Shown: piece after piece, positions 39,585-51,154 of the stretch | Position numbering within the stretch: the first letter of the stretch is position 1 | How the letters are laid out: every line of letters begins with the position of its first letter | From: Blastocladiella emersonii ATCC 22665 | Lineage: Eukaryota; Blastocladiomycota; Blastocladiomycetes; Blastocladiales; Blastocladiaceae | Assembly: GCA_025594325.1 (NCBI GenBank) | Contig: JANHCV010000010.1 | Span: 434,001 to 498,000, forward strand | Direction of reading: 5' to 3' | Length of the DNA stretch: 64,000 bases | Translations under genes and position numbers: made by a program | Notes under the pieces: generated by a model | What the model saw: the letters and a program-made list of their open reading frames with translations, nothing else | What the model was told of the DNA's origin: nothing | Databases searched by the model: none

Positions 39585-42500
39585 GTCAGCTCGCTGTATA
39601 CTCAATTGCTGCGCGCAAATGAAATGGAGCGTGTGCGTACCGTCACGTCATCGAGTCGTGGTCTGTTGTCGTCGTGCAGCGCTGCTGGTCGCGGCAGCGG
39701 CGTCAAAGATGAAGGCGAGTACGGGCACGCGTAGGAAAAAGGAATCGAAGACGGTCGAGTCGGCTACACGGCGGATGCAGTCGCGCGGCTCGGTCAGTAT
39801 GAGCCGTCGTGCGGATGGTCTCGTCTCGTCTCGGCCACGCGTACCAATATCATCGAGTTGCTGCGTGATCCGCCCGCGGCCGCGGTTCTCCTTGAGCTTG
39901 ACCTCGTCTCGGTCGACGCGCACATGACTTGGAGCAGTGGTGGAGATGCAGCCGAGGCCGTCCGTGTACGTGTACGAGAGGCGAGCAGCTGGCCGCAATC
40001 AATCGAGCGAGAGACGACGCGATTGTTTGTCGTCGGGCGCGGTACGGCGCGCGAACACGAGTCGGGTCGATGATGGATGCGAGCGACGAGAAGTCGCGCG
40101 GCTGCCATCTACCAGTCGCGGAAAACAGATGTCAGCGATCACGGACTTGCGCACACGGGTGTGGTGGAGGGAATGAAGTAGGGGACACGTTCCAGGTTTG
40201 CTGCTCGAGTACTGCTGAGTGCCAGTTGACTCGTTGGTGCCGTAGGTCGTTGTCGTCTCGTAGATCGTGATGAGCTCGCAGTCGATCCCGTCATTCATCC
40301 CGATCGTGCTGTTGTTGGCCGCCGCCACCACCGCGAAGCCGAGGTTGCTGACGATCACCGAGTCGTAGCCCTTCTCGAGCTCGCGGCCGAGATGCGTGCC
40401 CGAGTGCATGCCGTAGGTGTTGGAGTAGTCGTAGCTGTCATGGTCGCGCGCCGACGGAGCCCCGGCCGTGCTCCGTTCGGGAGATCCCATTGATCTAGAA
40501 TCAATCGAGCGACGCGTCATTTTCCTGTGACGACGCGGCGACTGGAGATCGGTAGCGTACCTTCGGAGTGGTAGTACCACCGCCCAATGGCGCAGCGGCG
40601 GCGGCGGACGCGAACACGGGCAGTGTCGGCGGGGCACGATGATGTTGACCTGGATCGACTTGGAGCGCTGGCGCGAGGCGGGGGGGGGATCATGGCGTGG
40701 ACGCACGCGATGGCCGTTGGACATGACAGCAGCGGAAGCGTTCGCGAGAGAGTGAGTGTTCGGACTGTCGCGCGAGTACTTGTTCGAGTCACACACGATG
40801 GGTTTCTAGGGCAGCGCGACGAGCGAGCAAGTGGTGAGTGATCGATCGGTAGTGTTTGCACGGGTGAGAGAGCCAGCGCGACACGTCCCCGGGCTGACGT
40901 TGACCTGCGACCCCGCCGCGTGACGCTCGCCGCCGCCGACTTGAGCTGGTCGTTCGCGTCGCGTCGCGTCGCGGCGTGTCGTGTTGTGGCTGGCCGGAGC
41001 TTGGTGGTCGTCGACTGACGGGGAAGACCACCGCGCGCGTGGTGTTGTCGCGGAAGTCGAGCCGTCGTCGTTGAGAGCGCAGCACCGTGTTGAGCATGAG
41101 CTTGGCCATGGACCGCAGTTGATGAAGTCGATGATCGAGACGGTGGCGGCGGCCGTTGCAGTTCTGGAACGACCGACGTCGAGGCGCCCTGCCGCTTCTT
41201 GAAGTCATCGAAGAGGGGGGAAGTTGAGCTTCGACGAGGGCAACGAGTACGTGAGACTCAGCCCGGCTCGACCCGGCGCCGCGCGTAGTATCGGTCGGTC
41301 GAGGAGTCGTGGTATTGTGCTCGCCCTAGCTCCGAGCGACGCGTCAGTCACGTTTCTGTGGGTGGCAGCGAGCACTTTGCGCGTACCGTACGCTACCCCG
41401 CGGCTCGGCTTGAACTCGGTGCGCGTGGTCTCGGGGGAAAACGACGATGGCCAGCTTGGACTGCTGCTCCCTCGTGGACGACCCGCGGCCCGAGCGAGTC
41501 ATCATGGTCACGACCATGGCCATGGCCATGGCCATGGCCGCGCGCTGGATCTTGATCAGCGAGCGAGTCCTCGAGCCAGTGCGTGCGTGTCGAGCTTCTC
41601 GATGAGCGCGAGCTTGCCCGCGCCGGATGCTGCTGCTGCTGCTGGCCTTGAACGCGCGCGTACTGGTGCTCGGGTCGTCGTGTGTTGCCGAGGAGCACGA
41701 TTCGCCAGAATCGAGAGTCACGGCGAGGATCTGGAGAAGAAATGCAGCAGAAGCAAGACGTGAGTGCTCATCGGTGATACTTTTCGCGTCGACCTAAGCG
41801 AAGCGACGACACGTACCATTCATTCAGGGCAATGTACGCCGCCCGCCGTCTTGGACTTGCGCCACACGGTCGGTTGAGGAGCGTCATGCCGTACGTTGAA
41901 CGCGAGCGTCGAGCGCGGCCGACTTGCGGCGTCGGCGTAGCGTGTTGTTGCCGCAGCAGTCGAGCGACTTGGTCCCTCGAACTTGCGCGCACAACCCCCG
42001 CCCCGGGCAGCCGCGCAACGGTTACTACAGGATCGGACATGGGTAAGCAATGAGTGCATGGCGACCACGACGAGACCATGAAAACTCGTACCGTCGCTCT
42101 GCTTGAGAGGCAAACGTCGAGAGGAAGCGGCCTCGCTGCGAGAACTGGGCGAGAAACACGAGGAGCAGTTGATGGTCGCGGAACAGCCCGTCATCGCCGC
42201 AGCCAGTACGCCCGAGTGCGAGCTTGAAGTCGTCGCTGCTACGCGGAAGCCGCCCCAAGATGGCTGCCGTGAAAACGCGCGTACCGCGTTCCGTCACCGG
42301 GTCGTTGCTGCCGTGTCGGGATCCACGCGATCCACGTCGAGCTTGACCTGCATCTCGGCTCCCAGATCACCGACGGGCGACGCGTTTCGGTGAGAGCGCC
42401 GCGAGTGAGGACACGTACCGTTCTGACTCAAGGAAGTGGAGCCGCCGAAAGTCTTCTTGATGTCGTCGCGGGTGGTCTGGAACGATGCGCGCGTTGCGTC

Positions 42501-43830
42501 GTGTCAGCAGACGCCGCGGAGCGTGCTTTTGGCGTACCAGATGTAGCAAAGATGCCGCCGAATGTGACCGAGGACGCGAAGAACGAGATGATTCGCGTCG
42601 AGTCGCGTTGTTTTCCGTCAACGCCGCAGTTGCTGCTGTTGCCGACTCGGGACTACGTACGTGTGGGCGCGCATCGAGGTCAGTCATCTCGTGGGCGAGC
42701 GGGCGGCAGTCAATGACCATCAGCGCACCGCGTGGATCCCAGTCGCTCGCTTCGCCTGCATACCTGGTACTCGACACGAGCGTGACGAGCTCGTGAAACT
42801 CGAAGAACATGAGCAGGGGGTTGATCGTCGCGTGCGGTGCGCCATGAAAGCGCCCGTTCTGCACCACCGCCACAATCGAGTTCTTGGCCACGACAAAGTC
42901 GAGGTTGGCGAGGAGGAGAGCGCGATCTTTGATTTTGCCCCGCCGAGCCCAGCTCGGAGCGGAAGAAGAAGACGTAGCCGCCGACGTCGCTTGCGGCTGC
43001 AGAACGAAGCGCATCGGCCGGTCGTCGCGTGCCGCAGCCTCATTCCGTCGAATCTCACTAGACTGGGGCGAACCGTCAGCATCCGTGGCAAGTAATCGAG
43101 CGAGAGAGCGGCTTGTCGCGTACCCACCCACCAAAGTATCGCTCGCCACCTGAGCCTTGGTCGCCGTGCTGCGCGGCAAGCTTGCTAGCGAGTAGCGGAG
43201 CCAGGTCGACGTGGAAGAAGAAGAGCTTGACGCGCGCGTCGCAGTCTTGTTGACCACGCGTCGTCGATGATGCTCGCGAAACGGATGGTCGTCATCGTCG
43301 GATTGTCGCCGTTTCGACTCGAGGCACGATGAACCGAGCGTCAGCTCTACTAGTGCAACTCAGCGGGCGAGCGAGACGTGAGTGATCATCAGTGGAGTAG
43401 GGAGAGGTTGCGGCGACCGACCAGGACAACACGTTCCATGCTGGACAATGACCTGCGCCACCGCCGCCGACGCGACCGCGACGACAACTTGGACTCGAGC
43501 GTGCGCGCGCGTGGCTCGGGGATGAGAGTCGTCGGCTCGTGTCGCGCGCTCCGAGCGCAATCATGTCGCGGCGTCACGAGCTATAGTCGATGCCCGCTCC
43601 GCGGCCGTGGCTACAGCGCGAGGCCACGAACACGTGCTGCTGGGCTGGACGATGGCGAACGCGAATGCGTGGCGAGGGCGTCGAGGTTGCCGAAGCAGCA
43701 GATGGGCGGCGACGAGGAAGATGATCCGGACACGCTTGAGGAGGAGCGACGGTGGCGATACGATCGATCAGCAGCCCGTGTTGGTCGAGGCGAGCAGCGC
43801 CTACTCGGAGAAACGAAGTTCGCGCGCGTC
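39585..43830. repeat. Tandem duplication unit 1 (~4.23 kb)
   Basis: Unit 1 aligns with the following unit at a nearly constant offset of 4224-4229 bp. Anchors are 39671/43897, 40871/45100 and 41485/45709. Identity is patchy, from nearly perfect at the left end (39671-39900) to rough further right. It carries a minus-strand, multi-exon gene of unknown type (see next entries). Confidence 0.85.
39640..43257 (-). pseudogene. Unrecognised multi-exon gene, copy 1 (mostly decayed)
   Basis: I do not recognise this gene. Evidence for coding: conserved peptides shared by both units, and GTACG donors / TAG acceptors around several blocks. Blocks in 5'-3' order on the minus strand: a start-like MVNKTATRAS (43257); DRALLLANLDFVVAKNSIV and MFFEFHELVTLVSSTRYAG (about 42930-42740); a hydrophobic ISFFASSVTFGGIF (about 42580, possible membrane segment); DDFKLALGRTGCGDDGLFRD (about 42200); a Gly/Met-rich IEIQRAAMAMAMAM-like block (about 41530); VIVSNLGFAVVAAANNSTIG (about 40330); and DCIRRVADSTVFDSFFLRVP (about 39750). 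Frames between blocks are broken. It may be a membrane receptor-like protein, but that is a guess. Confidence 0.35.
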
Positions 43831-46800
43831 AGTCCGCCGTACTCGCAACCACTACGCGCAGCGGAGATGGAGCGTACCGTCACAGTACAGGACGTCGTCG
43901 TGCAGCGCTGCTGGTCGCGGCAGCGGCGTCAAAGATGAAGGCGAGTACGGGCGCGCGTAGGAAAAAGGAATCGAAGACGGTCGAGTCGGCTACACGGCGG
44001 ATGCAGTCGCGCGGCTCGGTCAGTATGAGCCGTCGTGCGGATGGTCTCGTCTCGTCTCGGCCACGCGTACCAATATCATCGAGTTGCTGCGTGATCCGCC
44101 CGCGGCCGCGGTTCTCCTTGAGCTTGACCTCGCTCGTCTCGGTCGGCTCGTACATGACTCGGAGCGGTGGTGGAGATGCAGCCGAGGCCGTCCGTGTACG
44201 AGTACGAGGCGAGCAGCTGGCCGCGAGCGAGAGATCAACGACGCGGTAGCTCGTTGTTACGCGGCACAGCGCGCGCGTAAACACGAGTCGGGTCGATGCG
44301 AGCGAGGAGGAGAAGTAGCGCGACTTCAATCAACTACTGGTCGCGGAGAACAGATGTCAGCGATCACGGACTCGGCGGACGGACGCGATCGGAAGAAGAG
44401 GGCGCCACGTTCCAGGTCTGCTGCTCGAGTGCTGTTGCTGAGTGTCGGTCGACTCGTCGGTGCCTTGGGTCGTCGGCTCATGGATCGTGAACTCGCCGTG
44501 CAGCCCGTCGTCGTTCACGCTGATCTCGATCGTGCAGTTCTTGGCCGTCGACGCTGCGCGAAGCGAAGCCGAGGTTGTCGAAGGCCGCGAATAGTAGCTC
44601 TTGAGCTCGCAGGCGGGATGCTCGCTGGGGTGCGTGCCGTAGTAGTTGTTGGAGTAGTCGTCGCTGCTGTTGTCACGCTCCGACGGACCTCGTCTGGCCG
44701 TGTTCCGTTCAGGAGATTTCAGTCCTCTACATTCGAACGACGCGTCAGTTTCCGGCAACGACGCGGTGGCAAAGGATCCGGAGCGTGCCTCCGCAGTAGT
44801 AGCGGTAGCACTGTCCACTGGTGCAGCGGCGGCGGACGCGCACACGGCAACGTCGGCGGTGCGCGATGATGCTGACCTGGATCGACTTGACGCGCTAGCG
44901 CGAGGCGGAATCACGATGATGCGCGCACACGCAATGGCCATGGACATGACGGCAGCGGAAGCGTTTGCGAGAGAAAGAGAGTGGTTCGACTGCCGCACGA
45001 GTAATTAATTGGTCGAGGCACACACGATGGGTTTCTAGCGCAGAGTGTAGGGCGAGCGAGCAGTGTGTGAGTGATCGGTCATGTTCGCACGAGTGAGCGA
45101 GCCAGCGCGACACGTCCCCGGGCTGACGTTGACCTGCGACCCCGCCGCGTGACGCTCGCCGCCGCCGACTTGATCCAGTCATTCGCGTCGCTTCGCGTCA
45201 CGTCGCAGCATGTCGTGTCGTGGTTGGCCGGAGCTTGGTGGTCGTCGACTGACTGGGAAGACCACCGCGCGCGCGGCGTTGTCGCGGAAATCGAGTCGCA
45301 GAAGCCGAGTCGCAGTTGTTGATAACACGTTGTTGAGCGAGCTTGGCCAAAGACCGTGGTCGATGATCGAGATGAGGACGGCCGTTGCAGTTCTGGAGCG
45401 ACCGACGTCGAGGTGCCCTGTCGCTTGAAGTCGTCAAAGAGGGGGAAGTTGAGCGTCGACGACGTCGGCGGGTACGTGAGGCCCGGCCCCGGCCGGCCCG
45501 ACCTGGCGGCGCGTGGAGTGTCGTCGGCCATAAGTTGTTGCGTAGCACTTGCCCTAGGTTCGAGCGATGCGTCATGATTCTGCGGACGGCGGCGGACCCT
45601 TACGCGTACCGAATGATGCCACTAGCTCGCCATGGACTCAGCGCGTGTGTGAGTTTGGGGACGGATGGCGATGGTCAGCTTGGACTGCTGCTGCTTGCCG
45701 GACGACTCGCGGCCCGAGCGAGTCATCATGGCCATGGCCATGGCCGCGCGCTGGATCTCGATCAGCGAGTGCGAGTCCTCGAACCACTGTGTGTCGAGCT
45801 ACTTGACGAGCACGAGCTGGTCCACACCCGATGCTGCCGCCCTTGAACATGCACGCGTGCCGGTTCTCGGGTCGTTGTGTGTTGCCGTGGAACACGAGTC
45901 GCTGGAATCGCGCGAGGCACGGCGAGGATCTGGAGGAATGCAGCAGAAACAACAAGAGGTGAGTGAGTATCGGTGATACTTTCGTGGCGACCGACCGGAA
46001 ACGACACGTACCATGCCAAACGATGTACATCGCCGTCTTGGTCTTGCGCCGCACGGTTGGTCGAGCGCCATGCCGTTCGCTGAGAGTAGTTGTGAGCGTG
46101 GCAGACACGATGTGTCGTAGCAGCGTGTTGCGGTAGTCGAGCGACTTGGACCAGGTCCTTGGACTTGCGCATGCGCAGGCAGCCGCACAACTTCGACTAC
46201 ACGGTTGGTCGTGAGCGAGCAATGAAGGCATGACGGCCACGACGGGGTCAAGGACACGTCCCGGGAAGAAGCGAGGTCGCTGCGAGAGCTGGCCGAGACG
46301 GTGTAGCGCGGTTCATGGCCGCGGAACGGTCGCCGCCAGTGCGGCTGAGAGGAAGCGAAAATGAAGTTTCTGCTACACGAAAGCCGAGCCTGGTCAGTGC
46401 GGGTCAAGCACCGGGCCTCATACACGCGTGTACCGAAATCGAGCAGCACTTGCTGCCCCGGGAGCGCGATCCACATCGAGCTTGACCCGCACCTCGCCTC
46501 GTAGGATACCCGTCGAGCGTGATGCGATGGTCAAAGGACGCGTTGAACCCGAGTCGCGCAAGCCTACGTCCGAGTACTTGTACGCGCGAGACGATCTGGA
46601 CTGGGAACGCGATGTGACGCGGCGCGATCAGTATCTTCCGATGAACAGGCACGGTTGACGACACGTACTATGTTTGAGCCGGGTGGTTCGTGAGGAACCG
46701 GACACGAGGCTGGCGGGCTCAGTTGCACGTAGTTGCGGGCTTGGCCGGCGCAGTTGAGAATCTCCTTGACATCGGTGCTGTCGTCTGGAATGACGTGCGT

Positions 46801-47000
46801 GGCGTCACTAGACGACTCGCGGCGTGTTCTTGTCGTACCGGATAGAAAGGTGCAGAGCATAGCTGAGAACGCGACGTGCGAGATGTTGCTGCCGTGCGGC
46901 AGCGCCTGGTTGGTATACACGGGCGAGAACGCGCATTAGCGTTGACGGCGACCGAGGCGTGCGACAGTGTGCGTACCGGCACCAACTGGACCGCTGGTGA
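43831..47000. repeat. Tandem duplication unit 2 (3' part less clear)
   Basis: The second copy of the unit starting at 39585. Homology is clear to about 46220 and becomes faint toward 46900, where peptides like CTFLSGTTRTRRESSSDATH still align loosely with unit 1. The right boundary is uncertain. Confidence 0.7.
43880..46980 (-). pseudogene. Unrecognised multi-exon gene, copy 2 (mostly decayed)
   Basis: The counterpart of the gene in unit 1. Better kept blocks are KSLDYRNTLLRHIVSATLTT with PTVRRKTKTAMYIVWH (about 46145-46015, ending at a GTACGTG donor), WFEDSHSLIEIQRAAMAMAM (about 45780-45730), STLNFPLFDDFKRQG with TSTSVAPELQ (about 45465-45390), and a Tyr/Asn-rich DDYSNNYYGTHPSEH block (about 44670). 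A stop interrupts the frame before LDTQWFED and several blocks need frame changes, so it is probably not functional. Having two copies with conserved peptides argues that the ancestor encoded a protein. I cannot name it. Confidence 0.35.
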
Positions 47001-49358
47001 TACACATCCATGAAGTGCCCGGTGTCGACATGATATCTACCCGCGCGGCTCGTCGCACGACGAGCAGCTGCACTATACGGAACCCGGGACCGCGCCCGGC
47101 CGTGGTGAGCCAGCGGTACGCTCGCGCCCGTCGGTGTGGCTGTACCCGGACAAGGGTGGCGGGCGCGTCGGCGCGTCGACCAGTTGCGAATGGTGGTGCA
47201 GAGGCACGCGTGCGGAAAGAGTCAGTGTTGATGGCATCGCAAGGAGTCGACGGTTGTATCGAGGGAGTTTTGATAAACGTGTCGACGCGTCGCGATTCGT
47301 GAGGCAAGCGCGACTGGCGCGCGCGCGCGTGAAGGCGCAGCGTCTCCCGCGGCCGCGAGACAAACGTGACTTTCACGGGACTCCCCGACTTGACAATTTT
47401 CGCCTCGCGTTGACCGAAGAATTGATGCAAGAGCTTTCGCCGAGTTGTATACGCCGACACTTCAACAGACGGTGCACTTTGCGTCGCCGTGGATGAGAAG
47501 GACACGCGGTCAACGCGTTGCGCCACATTGCATCACCAGGTTCGCCGACTCCTACACCTGCTCACGGCGGCGGCCTCCTCTCCTCGAGCTCTCGCCTCGC
47601 CGGCGCGTTCACAGGCGTCTTGGGGCATCATGGACCGCGCAACTCTGCGCGACTTCCCGCAACGGCGTTCCCATGCCCGTACCGACAGCCTGCCGCCCTC
47701 GTCGCGCTCAGGGCGCTGCTCGCCGGTTGAGGCGGCTGCGGCGTACTCGATCTGCTCTTGAAGGCCTGAGGGATGCTGTCTACGACGCGTCGACGCAGCC
47801 ATGCGAGGAGATCGAGCCGCGACAGGCCGCGGGGCTTCGTTCGCCTCGCTGGTGCCGCTCGCTCCCGCTTTCTGCACTCGCATCGCAGGTCCGCTCACAT
47901 CCACAACCCATCTACTCCACGGCGACTGCGGCCGACCGAGTCTGACGACCGGATCCGTGTCGCAGCCGGTCCGAACATTTTCGGCCTGCCGCGAGCCACT
48001 CGCCTCGCGGACCTACGCGTCGTCACCGAGTCGGACGGAAGCCAGCTTACATTTTGCTACATGACTTCAAGCGAGAGAACTTTGAACCGACGAGCGCTGC
48101 AACAGCTGCTCTATGTCCAAGGACGCGCTTCGATGCAACGCGCACGCCGTTCTTCATTTGTGCGTGTCGCGTCGCGTCGCGTGGGAACCCGGAGGCCCGC
48201 TTGCGAGCTCCGAGCGCGTCGCTCCCACGGATTCTGCGCGTCGTTTGCTTGAGCCGCTTGGACGTCGCGCCTGTTGAGCGTTGCGCGGCCGACGCACCGC
48301 CGAAAGCTCGTGCGCTGTTGAGCCCGGCGCTCATGAACGCCGCGTCGAGCTCGCGGTCCTCGCTCTCCCCACTTGCGCCGCTCCGTCGCCAACGAAACGC
48401 ATGGAGATCAACTTTCACTTGCTGCATCGCGCTCCTCGAGTGTTCCTCTCATTCTTGTCGCCATGAGCAGCCAGCATCCGGTGCTTCATGCGCACTTTGC
48501 TTGCGACGTGCGCTCGACGGTAAACGGCCAGTGCCACTTGTGCACGCGCTGGAACCACGTCCGCCGAACCGCTTGGAGCTGGGCCTAATGCGCGGAACGA
48601 CGACTTTAGTGTCAGAGTGCCCAACGCGACGGGCGACGGCACGGGCGGCAGCAGCACAGGCAGGCTGAGCGCGAGCAGGCGTGGGGTGGCAGCCCGAGGT
48701 GACTTGCCCGCCACTATAGCCATCGTCGATCCTGCACAACAGTCAGGGGCCGGTATGGACTTGAGCCTTCCTGCGTGTTCCCGCCCGCGTCAAGCTCGTC
48801 GGCAAGACCGCGGGCTTGACCTCGAGCAACGGCGGATCGTGCTGAAGGGACACGGCTGCGCGGACCCCACCGCCGCCGCTGTCCGCCACCTTCAGCGAGA
48901 ACGGTTCCCACGGCGACGCGGGCAACGCGGGCGATATGGGCAACGCGCCGAACCCTCCCGCGCCACCTTCCGTCCCGCAGTCGGGCGTGCCCGCGATCCT
49001 GAGCTGGTCCGCGGCGAGCGCAAACGCGCAAGCGCGCACCATCCATGGATCGCGTCGCGGCCCACTTTGAAAATTAGCCGTGCACGTGCTCCTGACTCGA
49101 CGTTGAGGCGGCTCGCCAGCAGGATCGCGCGGCAGGTCGTGCGTGAGCCCAGCGATACCTTACTCGCCCTGCTGGAGCGCTGAGGCCGATGGATCGCGCA
49201 GAGAGCTGCCCACCGTCGGCATGGTGGTGGCTGCCGTCGCGCAGCGCGACTGAAAGTGATGGTACGGAGGTACAGACAGCAACCTCGCTGAGGGACGAAG
49301 ATAGGTGGAGAGCAAAAGGAGATATCATCATTTCGATACAAAACAAGCTCTTTCGACC
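47001..49358. other. 2.3 kb without an assignable gene
   Basis: Several overlapping open frames of 60-200 codons exist on both strands (for example 48054-48668 plus, 46936-47526 minus), but none shows a known domain or an internal repeat, and their Arg/Ala/Ser-rich composition is what GC-rich non-coding DNA yields. It may contain old, unrecognisable gene remains. Confidence 0.4.
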
Positions 49359-49824
49359 CTACTGCATGCAATTGTCAAAGTAGGTCGGGAACATGGGAAG
49401 CAGTGTCGCGCGCTTGAGCTCGCCCTTGAGCGCTGCGAACGAGGCGGCGGTGCCGCTCGCCACCTTCTCGGTGCCAGGCTTGGTCTGCGGGAACTGGGCG
49501 ATATCGGGGCAGCGAGCGGTCGACTGTGGCCGCGTGGCAGAACTCGAGGTACTCGACGATGGTCTCGCTGTGGGCGCTGATCCACCGCATCACGGGGAAA
49601 CTGTACCCGACATGGCGGTCGTACCAGCTGTCCGTCTTGCCGACGAGGTTGCGCAGCTTGATGACCGCGGCGCGCTGCGCCGCCGACGCCGACTTGGGCG
49701 GCACGGGCGGCACATACACGTACGCGACGTCGAGCGCGGGCGTGACGCCGAACGCCTTGCCCTGCGGCGGGAGAACGACGGGCCGGTGCACAAAGATGAC
49801 GGCGACGTCGCCGCGGTCGTCCAT
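49359..49824 (-). pseudogene. Orphan ORF with one frameshift
   Basis: It starts MDDRGDVAVIFVHRPVVLPP at 49824, continues with KLRNLVGKTDSWYDRHVGYS and RWISAHSETIVEYLEFCHAA, then must shift one frame (near 49530) to give CPDIAQFPQTKPGTEKVASG and LPMFPTYFDNCMQ before TAG at 49359. Both parts have protein-like composition. I do not recognise the family. It may be a frameshifted gene or one with a short intron I cannot place. Confidence 0.4.
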
Positions 49825-49879
49825 GCTTTTACGTGTTGTTTTGCCGTTTTGTTTCCAATAAATGAATTCGCGGTTGCTC

Positions 49880-50080
49880 CCTTGGGACGCGGCGAGCGCG
49901 CATGTAGTGGCGCAGCGCGTCGGTCCAGAACGGCGCCACTTCACCCGCACTCATCTCCATGAACAGCGCTGCTCGACGAGGTCCGCTTCTGCCCTGAGAC
50001 GCGGCGAACGCGCATGCGGTGGCGTGGCGCAGCGCTTTGATCCGAAACAGAGCCACTCTGCCCGTACTCAACTCTACTCA
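49880..50080. repeat. Imperfect ~115-bp direct repeat (third copy beyond the solo LTR)
   Basis: The sequence around GCGGCGAGCGCGCATG at about 49890 recurs at about 49998 with moderate divergence, including the GATCCGAAAC-like end. A partial third copy lies at about 50545-50600, just right of the solo LTR. The LTR therefore inserted into, or next to, a short tandem array. Confidence 0.6.
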
Positions 50081-50236
50081 TCGGCATAGCCTCCGCATGG
50101 CGCGAAAGTTGGTGTCTCGCTCTCTTGAAGAGCTTTCAAGTATCCCAGGGTAGTTTGCTGTTCTGTGAGCTTTCTGCTTTGGCTCTCGAAGCAGCGTCTA
50201 GCGAAGCGCGCGCCTCCAGGTTCGTAGCGCTAAGCC

Positions 50237-50537
50237 TGTTACGCGTCGTTCATGCGGTGGTGATCGCGTCGTTCATGCGGTGGTGATCGCGCCGTTCCTG
50301 CGGCGATGATCCCGTCGTTCACGCAGTTGTGATCGTGGTGATCATCCACCTGATCTCGCATGGTCTCGCCCGCAACCGCCTCGCCACCCACCGCGGTAGC
50401 GCGCTCCCACGGCGGCCCTCCCCGCTTCGTCATTCTCTATCTCGCCTCACCCAGCCCTGGTTCGGGACCGAGGCAGGAATACACCCCCCTGAATAGCTGA
50501 TTCCTGGCCTCCTCGCGTTGACCTTCACAGCTCAACA
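50237..50537 (+). mobile_element. Diverged solo LTR of the 8480-13940 element family
   Basis: It begins TGTTACGCGTCGTTCATG and ends CAACA like the complete element's LTR, and shares TGATCTCGC, the CCCGCAA..CCTCGC stretch, GGTTCGGG-CCGA-GGCAGGAATA and CCTGGCCTCCT-like blocks in the same order. It is 301 bp instead of 216, mainly because a 23-bp sequence near its 5' end is repeated four times (50242-50333). The flanks AAGCC (50232-50236) and GAGCC (50538-50542) look like a mutated 5-bp target duplication. It arose by LTR-LTR recombination and is much older than the complete copy. Confidence 0.85.
50242..50333 (+). repeat. 23-bp tandem repeat, four copies, inside the solo LTR
   Basis: Units start at 50242, 50265, 50288 and 50311. 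The first two are identical and the last two diverged. The complete element's LTR has only one related unit (CGTGTCGTTCATG...), so the array expanded after or in this lineage. Confidence 0.9.
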
Positions 50538-51154
50538 GAGCCGCGGCTGAGCGCGTGTGCGTGGCTGAGTGGCGCAGCGCGTCGTTGCTGATCCGAAACC
50601 GCGCCGCGCCGCGCCGCTCCGCTCCGCCTGCGCTCGAGCCGGTCAACGCGAAGTTGACAGCGGCGCTCTCTCTCAGAGTCCAATTCGCGAACACGGGCGG
50701 GCCCAGGGGCTCACGACTCGCGTTCACTCCAAGCAGCGAGACGGGCGTTTTTAGAAGTTTTCGATTGAAGATGAGATGATGGAGGAATGATACAAGACAA
50801 AGTTTCCCGATTCTGGCGGACCAACGACGACACGGCGGGCGAGAGGAGAGGAGAGTGGAGTGATGTGCGCGTTGGCGGACAGACGGACGGAGCGGAGCGG
50901 TTACCATTTTGCGAGGGAGGTGGGAATGTTGAGGAGAGGGACGAACGGTTCAGGAGAAAGATGAGACGCGCGCGCTACGTGTACCCGCGGAACAGCGACC
51001 GCCGCGCCGCCGCCAAGTCGGCGGCCCACGGGTGGTGGCCGATGAGCGGGACGCCCGCGTCGTCGAAGCCGAACTCGAACTCGTACGACGACGACGACGA
51101 TACGGGCGACCACGACCGCGACCGCAGGTGCAGCGGCGCGCTCCGCGGGGCGCA
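50538..51154. other. Spacer downstream of PA2G4-like gene
   Basis: No gene seen. It contains a partial copy of the local ~115-bp repeat (about 50545-50600) and the 3' flank of the minus-strand PA2G4-like gene. Confidence 0.45.

Noticed and set aside
48054-48668. Plus-strand 204-codon frame
   Set aside because: No domain; Arg/Ala/Ser/Cys-rich like neighbouring random frames, and overlapping frames on both strands are equally open.
50242-50333. Four short direct repeats resembling a CRISPR-like array
   Set aside because: Units are contiguous without spacers, lie inside a solo LTR and the genome is eukaryotic.
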